A stretch of DNA of 64,000 bases from Rhodomicrobium sp. (GTDB taxonomy: Bacteria; Pseudomonadota; Alphaproteobacteria; Rhizobiales; HXMU1428-3): contig BQJK01000001.1 in NCBI GenBank assembly GCA_021604665.1, forward strand, positions 892,419 through 956,418, written 5' to 3'. Both the position numbers and the translations under genes were made by a program. Under the pieces are notes generated by a model that saw nothing but the letters and a program-made list of their open reading frames with translations, was not told the origin of the DNA and searched no databases. Of this stretch, positions 1 through 9,163 are shown piece after piece. Each line of letters opens with the position of its first letter. Within the stretch, counting starts at the first letter, position 1.

Positions 1-987
1 CCCATCAGCCGGTGCAAACTGACCAAGCCCCGCTTCACTTAAACCCGTCATCAAACAATCCCGGTTGCGCTTATAGTGGGCTTTAATCTCCTCCAGCTCG
101 TCGACCGCATCAAACGCCGCAATAGCCGCATGTTGAGATAAGGTCGGCGCTGAAATATAGAGATGCTGATTAAGCTTCTCCATCACCCGGGTTAAAGCGG
201 GCGGCACCACCATCCACCCAATACGCCACCCCGTCATGGAGTAATATTTAGAAAAGCTGTTCAGCACAATCACATGGTCATTCGCCGCCCAATTCGTATC
301 CGGCTTGCCAGGGTTAGCCCGGCTGGTACATGCGGCCGTAACCGGCGGGGCACCATAGGTCAGCCCATGATATATCTCATCAGAAAACAACCAAACATTA
401 TGACGCCGCGTCAGCTCAATAATCGCCTGCATTTCATCATTGCCAATCATTGCACCCGTTGGGTTGGCCGGGCTGGCAAAAAGCAGCGCCTTTACATTGT
501 CTTCAACAATGGCTTTTTGAACAGCGCTATAGTCAGGCACCCAGCCGGTCTCAGGGCCAATAGTTAAAGGCTTAGCCTCCAGCCCCACAACAGATATTAT
601 CTCTCGGTAACAAGGGTAGCCCGGCTGCATAATGGCAACCCGGTCCCCAACATCAAGCGTGGCTAAAAATGAAAGCAAAAACCCGGCAGATGAGCCTGTC
701 GTAATGATAATTTGATCCGGGGTAACAGCAGCACCATAAGCCGCCATATAATGGCGGCTAATCCGCTCACGCAGCGGCGCAATACCCAACGCTTCTGTAT
801 AGCCAATCAAATCACTATCAATAACCGCTTTCGCCCGCTCTCGGACCAATTGCGGCGCCGCGCCGCCCGGTTGCCCAACTTCCATATGGCAAATATCTTC
901 ACCGCGCTGGCTACGCAGCTTTGCTTCCCGCAGCACGTCCATCGCCAGAAACGCCGCAATTTCACTTCGGCTGGAAAGGTCTACCAA
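1..987 (-). CDS. Pyridoxal-phosphate-dependent class I/II aminotransferase (C-terminus off the window)
   Basis: This is the first 329 codons of a fold-type I aminotransferase; the reading frame is still open at base 1. The N-terminal MEVGQPGG segment and the PLP-lysine motif NSFSKYYSMTGWRIGW (Lys about residue 247, codon at 247-249) are typical of the aspartate/aromatic/alanine-type subgroup that alphaproteobacteria annotate only as aminotransferase; the amino acid substrate cannot be read from the sequence. I chose the TTG at 987 because a strong AGAGG ribosome site lies 7 bases upstream and a stop (1000-1002) closes the frame just before it. The next in-frame start is ATG at 942, which would remove residues expected at the family N-terminus. 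It is transcribed divergently from the M48 protease gene. Confidence 0.9.
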   Translation of the reverse strand, partial: MVDLSSRSEIAAFLAMDVLREAKLRSQRGEDICHMEVGQPGGAAPQLVRERAKAVIDSDLIGYTEALGIAPLRERISRHYMAAYGAAVTPDQIIITTGSSAGFLLSFLATLDVGDRVAIMQPGYPCYREIISVVGLEAKPLTIGPETGWVPDYSAVQKAIVEDNVKALLFASPANPTGAMIGNDEMQAIIELTRRHNVWLFSDEIYHGLTYGAPPVTAACTSRANPGKPDTNWAANDHVIVLNSFSKYYSMTGWRIGWMVVPPALTRVMEKLNQHLYISAPTLSQHAAIAAFDAVDELEEIKAHYKRNRDCLMTGLSEAGLGQFAPADG

Positions 988-1425
988 AAAACTACCTCTT
1001 TAAAAAATCAGTCCGCGAAAAATCAAAGAATCTCAAAATTTAACCGGCCCTCAGGATCCGGCAAATCTCAACAATGAGAAACTATTAAGTGATAACAATG
1101 AAACAACAAAATGCCCTGGGGATATACACCCCCTGCCTTCATATGGTCATGAAATCAGAAGACAAATAAACTGAGCGCAAATCGCTTATCATCCAGTTTC
1201 ATCCTGGCATGAGTATATATAAGCCGCATCAGCTTTAAGGCCATAAGAAACATCTGATGCAACAGGGGCTAACACTCACCGGACCAAAAAGCAAAAGACC
1301 AATGTCATTTGGCGAGAATAATGTTTTTTGGGGGTAATAGAGCGCAATTAAAGATTTAGCCTGCAACCAAAAGCCGTTATCACGTTAATTTTAAGCGACA
1401 AACGCCAGGTAAGCGGTTTATTCAT
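988..1425. other. Divergent intergenic region, 438 bp
   Basis: No convincing gene is present. It separates two divergent genes and so must carry both promoters. One inverted repeat is visible: GCATCAG at 1226-1232 against CTGATGC at 1254-1260, with a 21-base loop. I could not assign promoter boxes with confidence. Confidence 0.6.
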
Positions 1426-3006
1426 ATGAGCCAGACAATGACGCAAAAGGCAAGAATGACATTAGAGAAAAATGGGCACCAATTCAGCCCCATCAGCGCA
1501 GATCTAAAAAACATGCCAGCTGACAGAAAAAATAAAAAAACACTCCCGGTTCAGCCCCCCCTTGCAACAAAAGCAAATCCTGATGACGAGACAGCAATGC
1601 TTAAAAACATTAGATCACGAAATACCAGCTCAGACTTTCTCAAGTCACAATTTATCAAGCGACGGTTAAATAACCTCGCCATATTAATCATGGCCTGTCT
1701 GCTGGCCGCCCTGCCCTTTGCTAAAGCCGCGAACGCAGCTGGCCTCATACGCGACGCTGAAGCTGAAAATCTTATCAGAGATTATAGCATCCCCATTTTG
1801 CAGGCTGCCGGGCTCTCCTCTCAAAATATTTCAATCCACATTATCAACGATAAAAACTTTAATGCCTTCGTTGTTGATGGCCGCAATATGTTCATCAATA
1901 TGGGCGCCATCATGCAATCTAAAACCCCCAACCAGCTCATTGGTGTCATGGCGCATGAAGCCGGCCATATTGCTGGCGGTCACCTCTCCAGGTTGAGAGC
2001 CCACGCCGCCAAAGCTCAAACACTTGACCTGATGCTAAAAATCCTCGGCGGGGCTATGTTGATCGCTGGCGGTGCCGGCGGCGGCAAAGACCTTGGCAAA
2101 GCTGGTCAGGGCATTTTTGCAGGGAGCTCATATCAAACCTATCGCTCCATGAACCAATACCGCCAAACCGAAGAATATGCCGCTGACCAAGCCGCCTTCG
2201 TTTACCTGACCCGCACCAAACAATCAGCCAGAGGCATGATCGAGACATTCGAATATTTCGCCAGCCAGGCAATTGGCTCCCTGAAATATTCAGACCCCTA
2301 TGTTCTTAGCCACCCGCTGCCACGAGCACGCATCAACCAGCTACGTGAAAAAGCCGAGCGCAGCCCTTATTTCAATAAAAAAGACCCACCCGCTCTGCAG
2401 CTTCGCCATGATATGGTCCGGGCAAAACTAGTGGCATTTACAAGCCAGGCTGGCTATGTTTACAACCGCTTCCCCAACAGCGACCAATCTCGCCCGGCCC
2501 GCTATGCCCGCGCTATAGCGACCTTCCGCAGCACGGGCATTAAAGCGTTTTTACCAAAAGTGAACAAACTGCTGGCTGAGGACCCGAACAACCCATATCT
2601 CCATGAGCTGAAAGGCCAGTTTCTCCTGGAATCAGGCAATGCAAAAGCTGCCATCCCCTCACTGAAAAAATCAGTTAACCTGGACCCGAGGGCAGCCATC
2701 ATCCGCATAATGCTGGCACAGGCCATTTCACAGCAGCCCGGCGGCGGCAACCCTGATGTCATCATCAACCACCTGAAAAAGGCACTGGTTCGTGAAAAAC
2801 GCTCTGCTATAGGGTACCGCCTATTGGCCAATGCCTATGGCCGTAAACGTATGATAGGTGAAGCAAGCTTAGCCTCTGCCCATGCTTATTTCTTTGAGGG
2901 TAAATTACAGGATGCAAAAATGCAGGCCAAACGCGCCCAGAACCGCCTGAAGAAAAACAGCCCCAAATGGATACAAGCAAATGATATCCTAAGCTTCCGG
3001 CGCTAA
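1426..3006 (+). CDS. Secreted M48-family zinc metalloprotease with C-terminal TPR-like repeats (BepA/YfgC-like)
   Basis: A 526-residue protein of the M48 peptidase family, in which BepA-like members act in the periplasm on outer-membrane protein assembly. The zinc motif HEAGH is at residues 177-181 and the likely third ligand lies in QTEEYAADQ near residue 250. A hydrophobic segment (about 83-98) followed by AANAAG near 105 looks like a Sec signal peptide with cleavage. The C-terminal third contains TPR-like helices such as LLESGNAKAAIPSLKKS. The roughly 78 polar residues before the hydrophobic segment are unusual. A shorter start (ATG at 1597) would give a more normal signal peptide, but the first ATG has CAGGTAAG upstream. 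A DsbA-like gene follows, consistent with an envelope-maintenance pair. Confidence 0.88.
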   Translation: MSQTMTQKARMTLEKNGHQFSPISADLKNMPADRKNKKTLPVQPPLATKANPDDETAMLKNIRSRNTSSDFLKSQFIKRRLNNLAILIMACLLAALPFAKAANAAGLIRDAEAENLIRDYSIPILQAAGLSSQNISIHIINDKNFNAFVVDGRNMFINMGAIMQSKTPNQLIGVMAHEAGHIAGGHLSRLRAHAAKAQTLDLMLKILGGAMLIAGGAGGGKDLGKAGQGIFAGSSYQTYRSMNQYRQTEEYAADQAAFVYLTRTKQSARGMIETFEYFASQAIGSLKYSDPYVLSHPLPRARINQLREKAERSPYFNKKDPPALQLRHDMVRAKLVAFTSQAGYVYNRFPNSDQSRPARYARAIATFRSTGIKAFLPKVNKLLAEDPNNPYLHELKGQFLLESGNAKAAIPSLKKSVNLDPRAAIIRIMLAQAISQQPGGGNPDVIINHLKKALVREKRSAIGYRLLANAYGRKRMIGEASLASAHAYFFEGKLQDAKMQAKRAQNRLKKNSPKWIQANDILSFRR

Positions 3007-3103
3007 AAATTACTGGTTGCAAGATGAAAAACAGGGAATGAACCAAACCCCCACTCACTGCGACCAAGAAAGAACAATGATCTTAACATTCGGAGAAAGT
3101 TAA

Positions 3104-3877
3104 ATGCCGCATCTGTACCTAACCTCGTCGCTCAAAAATATGAGCAAGCTTATAGCCATTGGCTTAGCCTCGGCCCTTTTAATGGTGAGCGCGCCGCTTC
3201 AGGCAAAAACCTATGATGCAGAAGAAAAAGCTGCCATCAAAGACGTGGTCAAAGAATATCTGCTTGAAAACCCCGGCATTATCCGTGAAGCCCTGGAAGA
3301 GCTGGAGCGCCGCACAGCTGAAGAAGAAAGAAACCGCCAGCAAAAGCTAATCTCGGAAAATAAAGATCTGCTTGTTAACCCTGAATATAGCCATGTCGCA
3401 GGCAATAAAGATGGCGATGTTACCGTTATCGAATTCTTCGATTACAACTGCCCATATTGCCGCCAGTCTTTAAAAGACATCGTAAAACTGATGGAAAATG
3501 ACAAAAACGTCAAAATCGTCCTGAAAGAATATCCAATCCTCGGCGAAGCCTCAAAAGTTGCCTCTCTCGCAGCTCTCGCATCTCGTAAACAGGGCAAATA
3601 TATGGAATATCACACAGCGCTGCTTTCAGCCAAAGGGCGCATCAACAAAAGCTCAATTATCTCAATCGCAAAAAAAGTCGGCTTGGATATTGATCAGCTA
3701 GAGAAAGACATGGTGTCGAAAGAAGTTGAGAATGAACTTCAGAAAAACATTGATGTCGGCATTAAGCTTGGTATTAACGGCACCCCAACATTCATCTTCA
3801 ATGACCGGGTTGTTCCACAGGTTCTCCCCTATGAAGCAATGCAGCAGGTGATAGCAAAACTACGCAAAGCCAGCTAA
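3104..3877 (+). CDS. Periplasmic DsbA-family thiol:disulfide oxidoreductase with ScsC-like N-terminal helix
   Basis: A 257-residue exported thioredoxin-fold protein. A Sec signal peptide (hydrophobic core about residues 17-30, ending APLQA) precedes a helical, charged N-terminal segment (AIKDVVKEYLLENPGIIREA), like the oligomerisation segment of ScsC-type proteins. The redox motif is CPYC at residues 116-119 and the cis-proline loop is GTPTF near the C-terminus. It would form or isomerise disulfides in the periplasm. The start has a good GGAGAAAG site 8 bases upstream. The extended N-terminus suggests an isomerase-like, multimeric DsbA rather than the short monomeric type, but that is inference. 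A strong hairpin terminator at 3992-4025 ends the unit. Confidence 0.9.
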   Translation: MPHLYLTSSLKNMSKLIAIGLASALLMVSAPLQAKTYDAEEKAAIKDVVKEYLLENPGIIREALEELERRTAEEERNRQQKLISENKDLLVNPEYSHVAGNKDGDVTVIEFFDYNCPYCRQSLKDIVKLMENDKNVKIVLKEYPILGEASKVASLAALASRKQGKYMEYHTALLSAKGRINKSSIISIAKKVGLDIDQLEKDMVSKEVENELQKNIDVGIKLGINGTPTFIFNDRVVPQVLPYEAMQQVIAKLRKAS

Positions 3878-3991
3878 ACAACCGGCACCGGTGCTAAATA
3901 AGCGGTTTATGTCTATAAAGCCTGTTAATTGCACTTTAATTGCCCTAGACGATCAGGCAACTTAACGGCTTGAGCACAAAGAAATATACGT

Positions 3992-4025
3992 TATAAAGGG
4001 CCCCTTGAGGGCCCTTTATATTTAG
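3992..4025 (+). terminator. Rho-independent terminator after the DsbA-like gene
   Basis: A perfect 12-bp stem pairs TATAAAGGGCCC (3992-4003) with GGGCCCTTTATA (4009-4020) around a 5-base loop, followed by a short T-rich run. It separates the protease/DsbA pair from aroQ-accBC. Confidence 0.85.
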
Positions 4026-4110
4026 CCCCTTTAACTATATTTCGAGACGAACCTAAATAGGCCCCGCATCTCTTTTATGCGATAATCAGCTCAAACGGCG
4101 AGACAAGCAA

Positions 4111-4551
4111 ATGTCTAAACCAATCTACGTCCTCAGCGGACCCAATTTAAACATGCTGGGCACCCGTGAGCCGGAAATTTATGGCAACACAACGCTGGAA
4201 GATATCCACAATACCCTCCGCGAACGGGCCGCAAAGAGCAATATAGAGCTTGAATGCACCCAGACCAACAATGAGGGTGATCTGGTCACGCAGATACAGC
4301 AGGCTGGCAGTAAAGGGCAGGCGATTATTTTAAACGCCGGTGCCTATACCCACACCTCAATCGCCATAGCTGATGCAATTCGCGCAATTGACATTCCTGT
4401 GATAGAGGTTCATCTCTCAAATATTTACCAAAGAGAAGAATTTCGCCATCACTCCTATATATCTCCGCTTGCAATGGGAGTAATATGTGGGTTTGGCGCT
4501 AATTCATACCATTTAGCGCTTGAAACTCTTATCTCAGGTGCTCAAAGTTAA
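4111..4551 (+). CDS. aroQ: Type II 3-dehydroquinate dehydratase
   Basis: A 146-residue cytoplasmic enzyme of the shikimate pathway that dehydrates 3-dehydroquinate to 3-dehydroshikimate. Family signatures are all present: GPNLNMLGTREPEIYG with the catalytic Tyr of the flexible lid, NAGAYTHTSIAIADAI, the active-site His in EVHLSN, and GFGANSY near the C-terminus. The length is normal for the dodecameric type II enzyme. It is the first gene of an aroQ-accB-accC unit on the + strand, a gene order often seen in alphaproteobacteria, and it lies just after a terminator, so a promoter is expected in 4026-4110. Confidence 0.96.
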   Translation: MSKPIYVLSGPNLNMLGTREPEIYGNTTLEDIHNTLRERAAKSNIELECTQTNNEGDLVTQIQQAGSKGQAIILNAGAYTHTSIAIADAIRAIDIPVIEVHLSNIYQREEFRHHSYISPLAMGVICGFGANSYHLALETLISGAQS

Positions 4552-4617
4552 TCAATAACCCGTCAAACGGTATATAACCCTGCTTCAATATTAAAACAGG
4601 GTACAGTGTTAGGTGTC

Positions 4618-5082
4618 ATGGCAGAGAAGAAAAAATTGAGTCAAAAACAATTAATCCGAGAATTGGCTGAACTCCTTGAAGAAACAGGCCTCAACGAAAT
4701 TGAAATAGAGCAGAAGGATTTGCGCATTCGCGTTGCCAAGTCCCCAGCTAATATCATTGCGGCTCCAGCCCCAACTCATATTAGCGCCCCTGCCGTTGAT
4801 GCCCATACCCCAGCAGTAGCCCCAGCAGCAAAATCAGCCCAACCGGCAGATGGCGCCTTAACTTCGCCAATGGTCGGCACCGCATACCGCGCACCAGAGC
4901 CAGGCTCAGCGCCATTCGTAGATGTTGGTGCCAAAGTCACCAAAGGCCAAACCCTGCTGATTGTGGAAGCCATGAAAACCATGAACCACATTCCCGCCCC
5001 AAAATCCGGCACCGTAACTGCAATTATGGTGGAAGATGGCCAGCCTGTTGAATTTGGCGAACCGTTGATGGTTATTGAATAA
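4618..5082 (+). CDS. accB: Biotin carboxyl carrier protein of acetyl-CoA carboxylase
   Basis: A 154-residue carrier subunit that holds the biotin shuttled between biotin carboxylase and carboxyltransferase in malonyl-CoA synthesis. The N-terminal helix ([20 protein letters not shown]) is followed by an Ala/Pro-rich linker (about residues 45-80) and a C-terminal biotinyl domain with EAMKTM, where Lys120 is the biotinylation site. I used the ATG at 4618, which gives the usual MAEKKK start; an in-frame GTG at 4606 would add four residues. accC follows 29 bp downstream and is certainly its partner. Confidence 0.95.
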   Translation: MAEKKKLSQKQLIRELAELLEETGLNEIEIEQKDLRIRVAKSPANIIAAPAPTHISAPAVDAHTPAVAPAAKSAQPADGALTSPMVGTAYRAPEPGSAPFVDVGAKVTKGQTLLIVEAMKTMNHIPAPKSGTVTAIMVEDGQPVEFGEPLMVIE

Positions 5083-5111
5083 AGCGACCAGAAAAAGCGA
5101 CAAGGCACTTA

Positions 5112-6452
5112 ATGTTCGACAAAATCCTCATAGCAAATCGGGGCGAGATTGCGCTGCGTATCCAGCGAGCCTGCAAGGAACTTGGCATATCAACTGTTGC
5201 CATCCACTCGACAGCAGATGAAGACGCTATGCATGTTCGCCTGGCAGACGAAAGCGTCTGTATTGGCCCGCCGCAAGCTGCAAAAAGCTATCTCAACATC
5301 CCTGAAATTATGGCCGCCTGTGAAATCACCGGCGCAAATGCCGTCCACCCCGGTTATGGCTTCCTCTCCGAGAATGCCCGCTTCGCTGAAATCCTGGAAG
5401 ATCACAACATCACCTTCATCGGCCCTACAGCCGAGCATATCCGCCTTATGGGTGACAAAATCACCGCAAAAGACACGGTGAAAAAACTGGGCATTCCCGT
5501 TGTCCCCGGCTCAGATGGGGCCATTACCTCTCTGAAACAGGCAACAAAGATCGCTAAAGAGATCGGCTACCCCGTGTTGATTAAAGCGGCTGCAGGCGGC
5601 GGCGGGCGCGGTATGAAGGTCGCCCCAACAGAAGCTGACCTCGAAATGGCCATCTCTACCGCCAAAGCAGAATCGAAAGCTGCCTTCGGTGATGATGCCC
5701 TCTACATGGAAAAATATCTCGGCAAACCGCGCCATATTGAGGTGCAGGTTATCGGCGATGGCCAAGGCCATGCGGTCCATCTTGGTGAACGTGACTGCTC
5801 CTTGCAGCGCCGCCACCAAAAAGTCTGGGAAGAAGCCCCCTCCCCTGCGCTAAATGAAGCAGAGCGTGAGAAAATCGGCCAGATCGTTGCCAAAGCTGTT
5901 GGTGACCTGAACTATCGCGGCGCCGGCACCGTTGAGTTTCTCTATGAAAATGGCGAATTCTACTTCATAGAAATGAACACCCGCCTCCAGGTAGAGCATC
6001 CAGTCACAGAAATGATCACTGGCCTTGACCTGGTGATCGAACAAATCCGTGTCGCAGCAGGGGCCCCATTAAGCTTCACCCAGGAAGATATCTGCCTGAG
6101 AGGCCATGCCATTGAATGCCGCATCAACGCTGAAAACGCCCGCACCTTCATGCCCTCACCCGGCAAAATCAATTATTTCCACCCTCCAGGGGGGCTAGGC
6201 GTCCGTGTAGATAGCGGCGTGTATCAAGGCTATACAATCCCACCCCATTACGACAGCCTCATCGGCAAGCTCATCGTCCATGGCAAAAGCCGCAATGAAT
6301 GTATGATGCGCTTGAAACGGGCATTAGGTGAATTTGTGATTGATGGCATAGATACCACCATCCCCCTATTCTCGGACCTATTAAACGAGCCGGATATTAT
6401 CAATGGCGCTTATGATATCCATTGGCTTGAAAAATATCTGGAGAAATATTAG
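5112..6452 (+). CDS. accC: Acetyl-CoA carboxylase, biotin carboxylase subunit
   Basis: A 446-residue ATP-grasp enzyme that carboxylates the biotin on AccB using ATP and bicarbonate. It begins with the Rossmann-like [16 protein letters not shown] segment, then the glycine-rich ATP lid [27 protein letters not shown], the [12 protein letters not shown] motif, and [18 protein letters not shown] with the catalytic Glu/Asn/Arg residues. Length and end are normal. An AAGG ribosome site lies 7 bases before the ATG. It is co-transcribed with accB, and a strong terminator follows at 6556-6603. The carboxyltransferase genes accA and accD are not in this window. Confidence 0.97.
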   Translation: MFDKILIANRGEIALRIQRACKELGISTVAIHSTADEDAMHVRLADESVCIGPPQAAKSYLNIPEIMAACEITGANAVHPGYGFLSENARFAEILEDHNITFIGPTAEHIRLMGDKITAKDTVKKLGIPVVPGSDGAITSLKQATKIAKEIGYPVLIKAAAGGGGRGMKVAPTEADLEMAISTAKAESKAAFGDDALYMEKYLGKPRHIEVQVIGDGQGHAVHLGERDCSLQRRHQKVWEEAPSPALNEAEREKIGQIVAKAVGDLNYRGAGTVEFLYENGEFYFIEMNTRLQVEHPVTEMITGLDLVIEQIRVAAGAPLSFTQEDICLRGHAIECRINAENARTFMPSPGKINYFHPPGGLGVRVDSGVYQGYTIPPHYDSLIGKLIVHGKSRNECMMRLKRALGEFVIDGIDTTIPLFSDLLNEPDIINGAYDIHWLEKYLEKY

Positions 6453-6555
6453 GGCTAAGAACCGCTGACCGCGACTTGCAAGCCACTTCGCTTGGTGCGG
6501 CAAGACTAAAGCCAGCAAAGTACTATTCAACAAAGTACAATTGAGCAAATTTAAA

Positions 6556-6603
6556 GGGGGAGGGAACGCACACCATATTCGAGCGTTCCCTCCCCTCTTT
6601 TTG
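6556..6603 (+). terminator. Rho-independent terminator after accC
   Basis: A 14-bp stem (13 Watson-Crick pairs plus one G-U) pairs 6556-6569 (GGGGGAGGGAACGC) with 6583-6596 around a 13-base loop, followed by TTTTT at 6598-6602. It ends the aroQ-accB-accC transcript. Confidence 0.85.
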
Positions 6604-6676
6604 TTAAATCTCCAACCATCAACATAAGAGGCATCAGGCTAATCTGCCGCGCAAACGCCTTTTTATTTCCTTCAAA

Positions 6677-6693
6677 TCACGATAAGATCGTGA
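6677..6693 (+). promoter_or_regulatory. Perfect hairpin abutting the aat start codon
   Basis: TCACGAT (6677-6683) and ATCGTGA (6687-6693) form a perfect 7-bp inverted repeat with a 3-base loop, ending 3 bases before the aat ATG at 6697. It sits exactly where a Shine-Dalgarno would be, and no other ribosome site is visible. It could be a DNA operator or a translational hairpin. Confidence 0.5.
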
Positions 6694-6696
6694 CTT

Positions 6697-7371
6697 ATGA
6701 GATCAACAAACATCAACATCGATATCACCGCTGAAGTGCTTTTAAAGGCCTATTCTTGCGGGATTTTCCCTATGGCGGAAAATGCTGAAGATGATGAGTT
6801 ATTCTGGATAGAACCAAAACATCGCGGCATCATCCCGTTGAATGATGTGCATGTACCAAAACGCCTAGCCCGCACAATCAGGTCAGGCCGGTTTACCATC
6901 AGAATTGATGAGGATTTTGAAGGGGTTATTAATGGCTGCTCGGCCCCCCGCCCCGATAGACCCAGCACCTGGATCAACAACCGCATTCGCCAGCTATATA
7001 GCGAGCTGTTTGAAATGGGCCATTGCCATACAGTTGAAGTTTATAATAAACAGGATGAGCTGGTAGGCGGGCTCTATGGTGTCGAGCTAAACGCAGCCTT
7101 TTTCGGTGAGAGCATGTTTTCATTTGAAAAGGACGCCAGCAAAGTCGCACTGATCTATCTTATAGCTCGCCTAAAATATGCAGGCTTTAAACTGCTGGAT
7201 ACCCAGTTTGTCACAGATCATCTTGAGAAGTTTGGCGCCATAGAGGTGAATCGCGAGGAGTTTCAGCGCCGCCTGGAACGTACCCGCGTGCGTCTGCGCC
7301 GGAAATTCTCATCAATGGATTTGGATTTACCAGCAACCGGGCTTTTACAGCTCGTCAACCAAACATCATAA
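6697..7371 (+). CDS. aat: Leucyl/phenylalanyl-tRNA--protein transferase
   Basis: A 224-residue N-end-rule enzyme that transfers Leu or Phe from tRNA to proteins with N-terminal Arg or Lys, marking them for ClpAP. Signatures include AYSCGIFPMAE, FWIEPKHRGIIPL, the GGLYGVELNAAFFGESMFS core and LLDTQFVTDHLEKFGA. The ATG at 6697 matches the family N-terminus and there is no nearby alternative, although a hairpin replaces the usual ribosome site. Its last 109 bp overlap the convergent DUF2155 gene. Gene order accC-aat-DUF2155-NDUFA12 is a familiar alphaproteobacterial neighbourhood. Confidence 0.95.
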   Translation: MRSTNINIDITAEVLLKAYSCGIFPMAENAEDDELFWIEPKHRGIIPLNDVHVPKRLARTIRSGRFTIRIDEDFEGVINGCSAPRPDRPSTWINNRIRQLYSELFEMGHCHTVEVYNKQDELVGGLYGVELNAAFFGESMFSFEKDASKVALIYLIARLKYAGFKLLDTQFVTDHLEKFGAIEVNREEFQRRLERTRVRLRRKFSSMDLDLPATGLLQLVNQTS

Positions 7372-7736
7372 ACCGGATGCTCCACCGCGTGGATGCCCGG
7401 ATTCTCAGCAAAAATCCAGCCGGTGAAAAGCTCATGCATACTGCCATTTAGCTTACGCTCTTTCACTTCAATGAACGAATTCGTGCTTGGGGCTTCTGTG
7501 GCTGGGCGTGTGTGGCACGCTTTTGGTTTAATGGTCAAGGCGCCAAATTTCTGCTCAGAATCGATTGGTATTTCAAGATGGGAGATCCGCGCAGTGACCT
7601 TATTGAGGGCTGCAAATACAGCTACTTTATTATCAATGACCTCAGCAGAGCTATCCCCGGCAAAACCAGCAGCAACCACCAGCCCACAACTATAAATGCT
7701 GAGCTGTTTTAGTAATTTGGTCATTTTAAAAGTCAT
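7263..7736 (-). CDS. Exported DUF2155 family protein
   Basis: A 157-residue protein with a Sec signal peptide (hydrophobic core SIYSCGLVVAAGFAG, about residues 11-25). The DUF2155 signature lies in the C-terminal half: RISHLEIPI, FGALTI, and GWIFAENPGIHAVEHPVYDVWLTSC is split across the conserved end of the domain. Function is unknown; the family is alphaproteobacterial and often beside aat or complex I accessory genes, as here. I preferred the ATG at 7736, six bases after an AGGA site, over the ATG at 7742. An Arg-rich C-terminal tail (RRRRTRVRSRRR) extends past the normal domain end into the antisense of aat. Confidence 0.85.
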   Translation of the reverse strand: MTFKMTKLLKQLSIYSCGLVVAAGFAGDSSAEVIDNKVAVFAALNKVTARISHLEIPIDSEQKFGALTIKPKACHTRPATEAPSTNSFIEVKERKLNGSMHELFTGWIFAENPGIHAVEHPVYDVWLTSCKSPVAGKSKSIDENFRRRRTRVRSRRR

Positions 7737-7898
7737 ACCCATCCTGTAAAAATCGTATCACTGCTTTGGCAAATGATTGTAACAAACAAAATCACCCCAA
7801 AACATAGGAAGCGCCGCAGCGAATTCTATGATGCCACAATTTATGAAAAGGGCGGCTAATTTACGGCAACCTAGCCATTCTGTAGCAAACCACCCCCC

Positions 7899-8666
7899 CT
7901 ACTCGCAAGTGCAGATGAAGCGCAATCGCACATAATCAGCATACCAGCGCCGCGCACCGCTTAAAGGATCTGTATGGCTAAGCTGAGGTAATAACAAACT
8001 CTCCAGCTTGTCGAGCACCTCATCTCTTATCGGCCCCTCCTCAAATTGTTCCAAAAACGAAGCTCTAAACACTGAAAGCCACCCCTTAATTCCTGTTTTG
8101 AGGTAAGTCTGCCGCATTTGCAGCTCCGAGACCTGCACCTTGAACCCAGCAGCATTCAGCAGATGGTCAGCTTCTTCACATGTAAGATACATCTCTGCGG
8201 CGGCTTTGGTTTCTTTTGAGCTTTCACGCGCCACAGCACAAATAGCTGTGCGGATCGCCGCAATATTGCCAAAGCCCCCACATTCAACAACCAATCGCCC
8301 GCCAGGTTTCAGCGCGCGCTTAAATTTCAGTAACAAGCTGGGCCAATCACCAATCCAGTGCAGTACCGCATTTGAAAATATTGCATCATATTGACCGTTA
8401 TCATCAAGAGACAGCAAATCCATCTCCCGCACTGTGAGACCGCGCAGCCTGGCCGCTGCCACCATACTGGGCGCAACTTCCACCCCCTCCACAACAGCAC
8501 CGCTCTCAGAAATCTTCTCAGTCAGCGCCCCATCTCCGCAGCCCGCATCAAGAATATGCTCACCGCGCTGTGGGGCAAGCCATCCTAAAATTACATCACC
8601 ATAATCAGAAACAAACCGACCATGGCGGTCATATTCATCAGCATTCCAGTTTTGATTATTCCCCAT
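7899..8666 (-). CDS. Class I SAM-dependent methyltransferase (trans-aconitate methyltransferase-like)
   Basis: A 255-residue Rossmann-fold methyltransferase. Motif I ILDAGCGDGALTEKI (about residues 38-52), an acidic residue ending motif II (VEGVEVAPSM), the FSNAVLHWIGDWPSLL motif and LKPGGRLVVECGG are clear. The NAVLHW signature is shared by trans-aconitate 2-methyltransferase and BioC-like enzymes; the substrate cannot be assigned from sequence. It lies between DUF2155 and NDUFA12 on the same strand, separated by about 100-160 bp on each side, so it may be a local insertion into a conserved block or a separate transcript. Confidence 0.88.
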   Translation of the reverse strand: MGNNQNWNADEYDRHGRFVSDYGDVILGWLAPQRGEHILDAGCGDGALTEKISESGAVVEGVEVAPSMVAAARLRGLTVREMDLLSLDDNGQYDAIFSNAVLHWIGDWPSLLLKFKRALKPGGRLVVECGGFGNIAAIRTAICAVARESSKETKAAAEMYLTCEEADHLLNAAGFKVQVSELQMRQTYLKTGIKGWLSVFRASFLEQFEEGPIRDEVLDKLESLLLPQLSHTDPLSGARRWYADYVRLRFICTCE

Positions 8667-8770
8667 AAGGGCTCACCCATATTATTGTTTCAAACCACCA
8701 AAATAAAACAGCCCCGCAAACACTGCGAGGCTGGAAAATTCTTCATCACTGAATAAACATGCTACCGGGC

Positions 8771-9163
8771 TTATTCTGGCCGCCATGCATCATAATCAGA
8801 GGCAACAGCTTTGCCAGCATCCCGCTCTTCAGCATTTGGCCGGTAGCGCAGGGCGGTACCGGTATAATTTGGTTTATGCGGCGCTTCAAAACCACGAGGC
8901 GCATAAACTTCATCACTTGGCGGGGTATCGGTTTTATAATGCATCCAGCCATACCATCCCGGTGGTATTAGTGTCGCCTCAGCCAGCCGGTCATAAACCA
9001 CCCAGCGCCGCGGCTTGCCAAGCGGGCCAACACCCTTGGCTTGCTCATAATAGCTATTGCCCAGATCATCTTCGCCAACGAAACGACCATTTTTCCATAA
9101 CGTAAAGCGATGCCCAATAGTTGTGCCGCCCCACCATGTGAATATTTGTGAGAAAAGTCCCAT
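8771..9163 (-). CDS. NDUFA12-type accessory subunit of NADH:ubiquinone oxidoreductase
   Basis: A 130-residue homologue of the mitochondrial complex I accessory subunit NDUFA12 (B17.2), which alphaproteobacteria also carry. Recognisable features are WWGGTTIGHRFTLWKNGRFVG split by the usual gap, YDRLAEATLIPPGWYGWMH, and the C-terminal HKPNYTGTALRYRP. It lacks a signal peptide and would bind the matrix-side arm of complex I. A GGGG site lies 5 bases before the ATG. The nuo operon itself is not in the window, as is usual for this gene. Confidence 0.93.
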   Translation of the reverse strand: MGLFSQIFTWWGGTTIGHRFTLWKNGRFVGEDDLGNSYYEQAKGVGPLGKPRRWVVYDRLAEATLIPPGWYGWMHYKTDTPPSDEVYAPRGFEAPHKPNYTGTALRYRPNAEERDAGKAVASDYDAWRPE

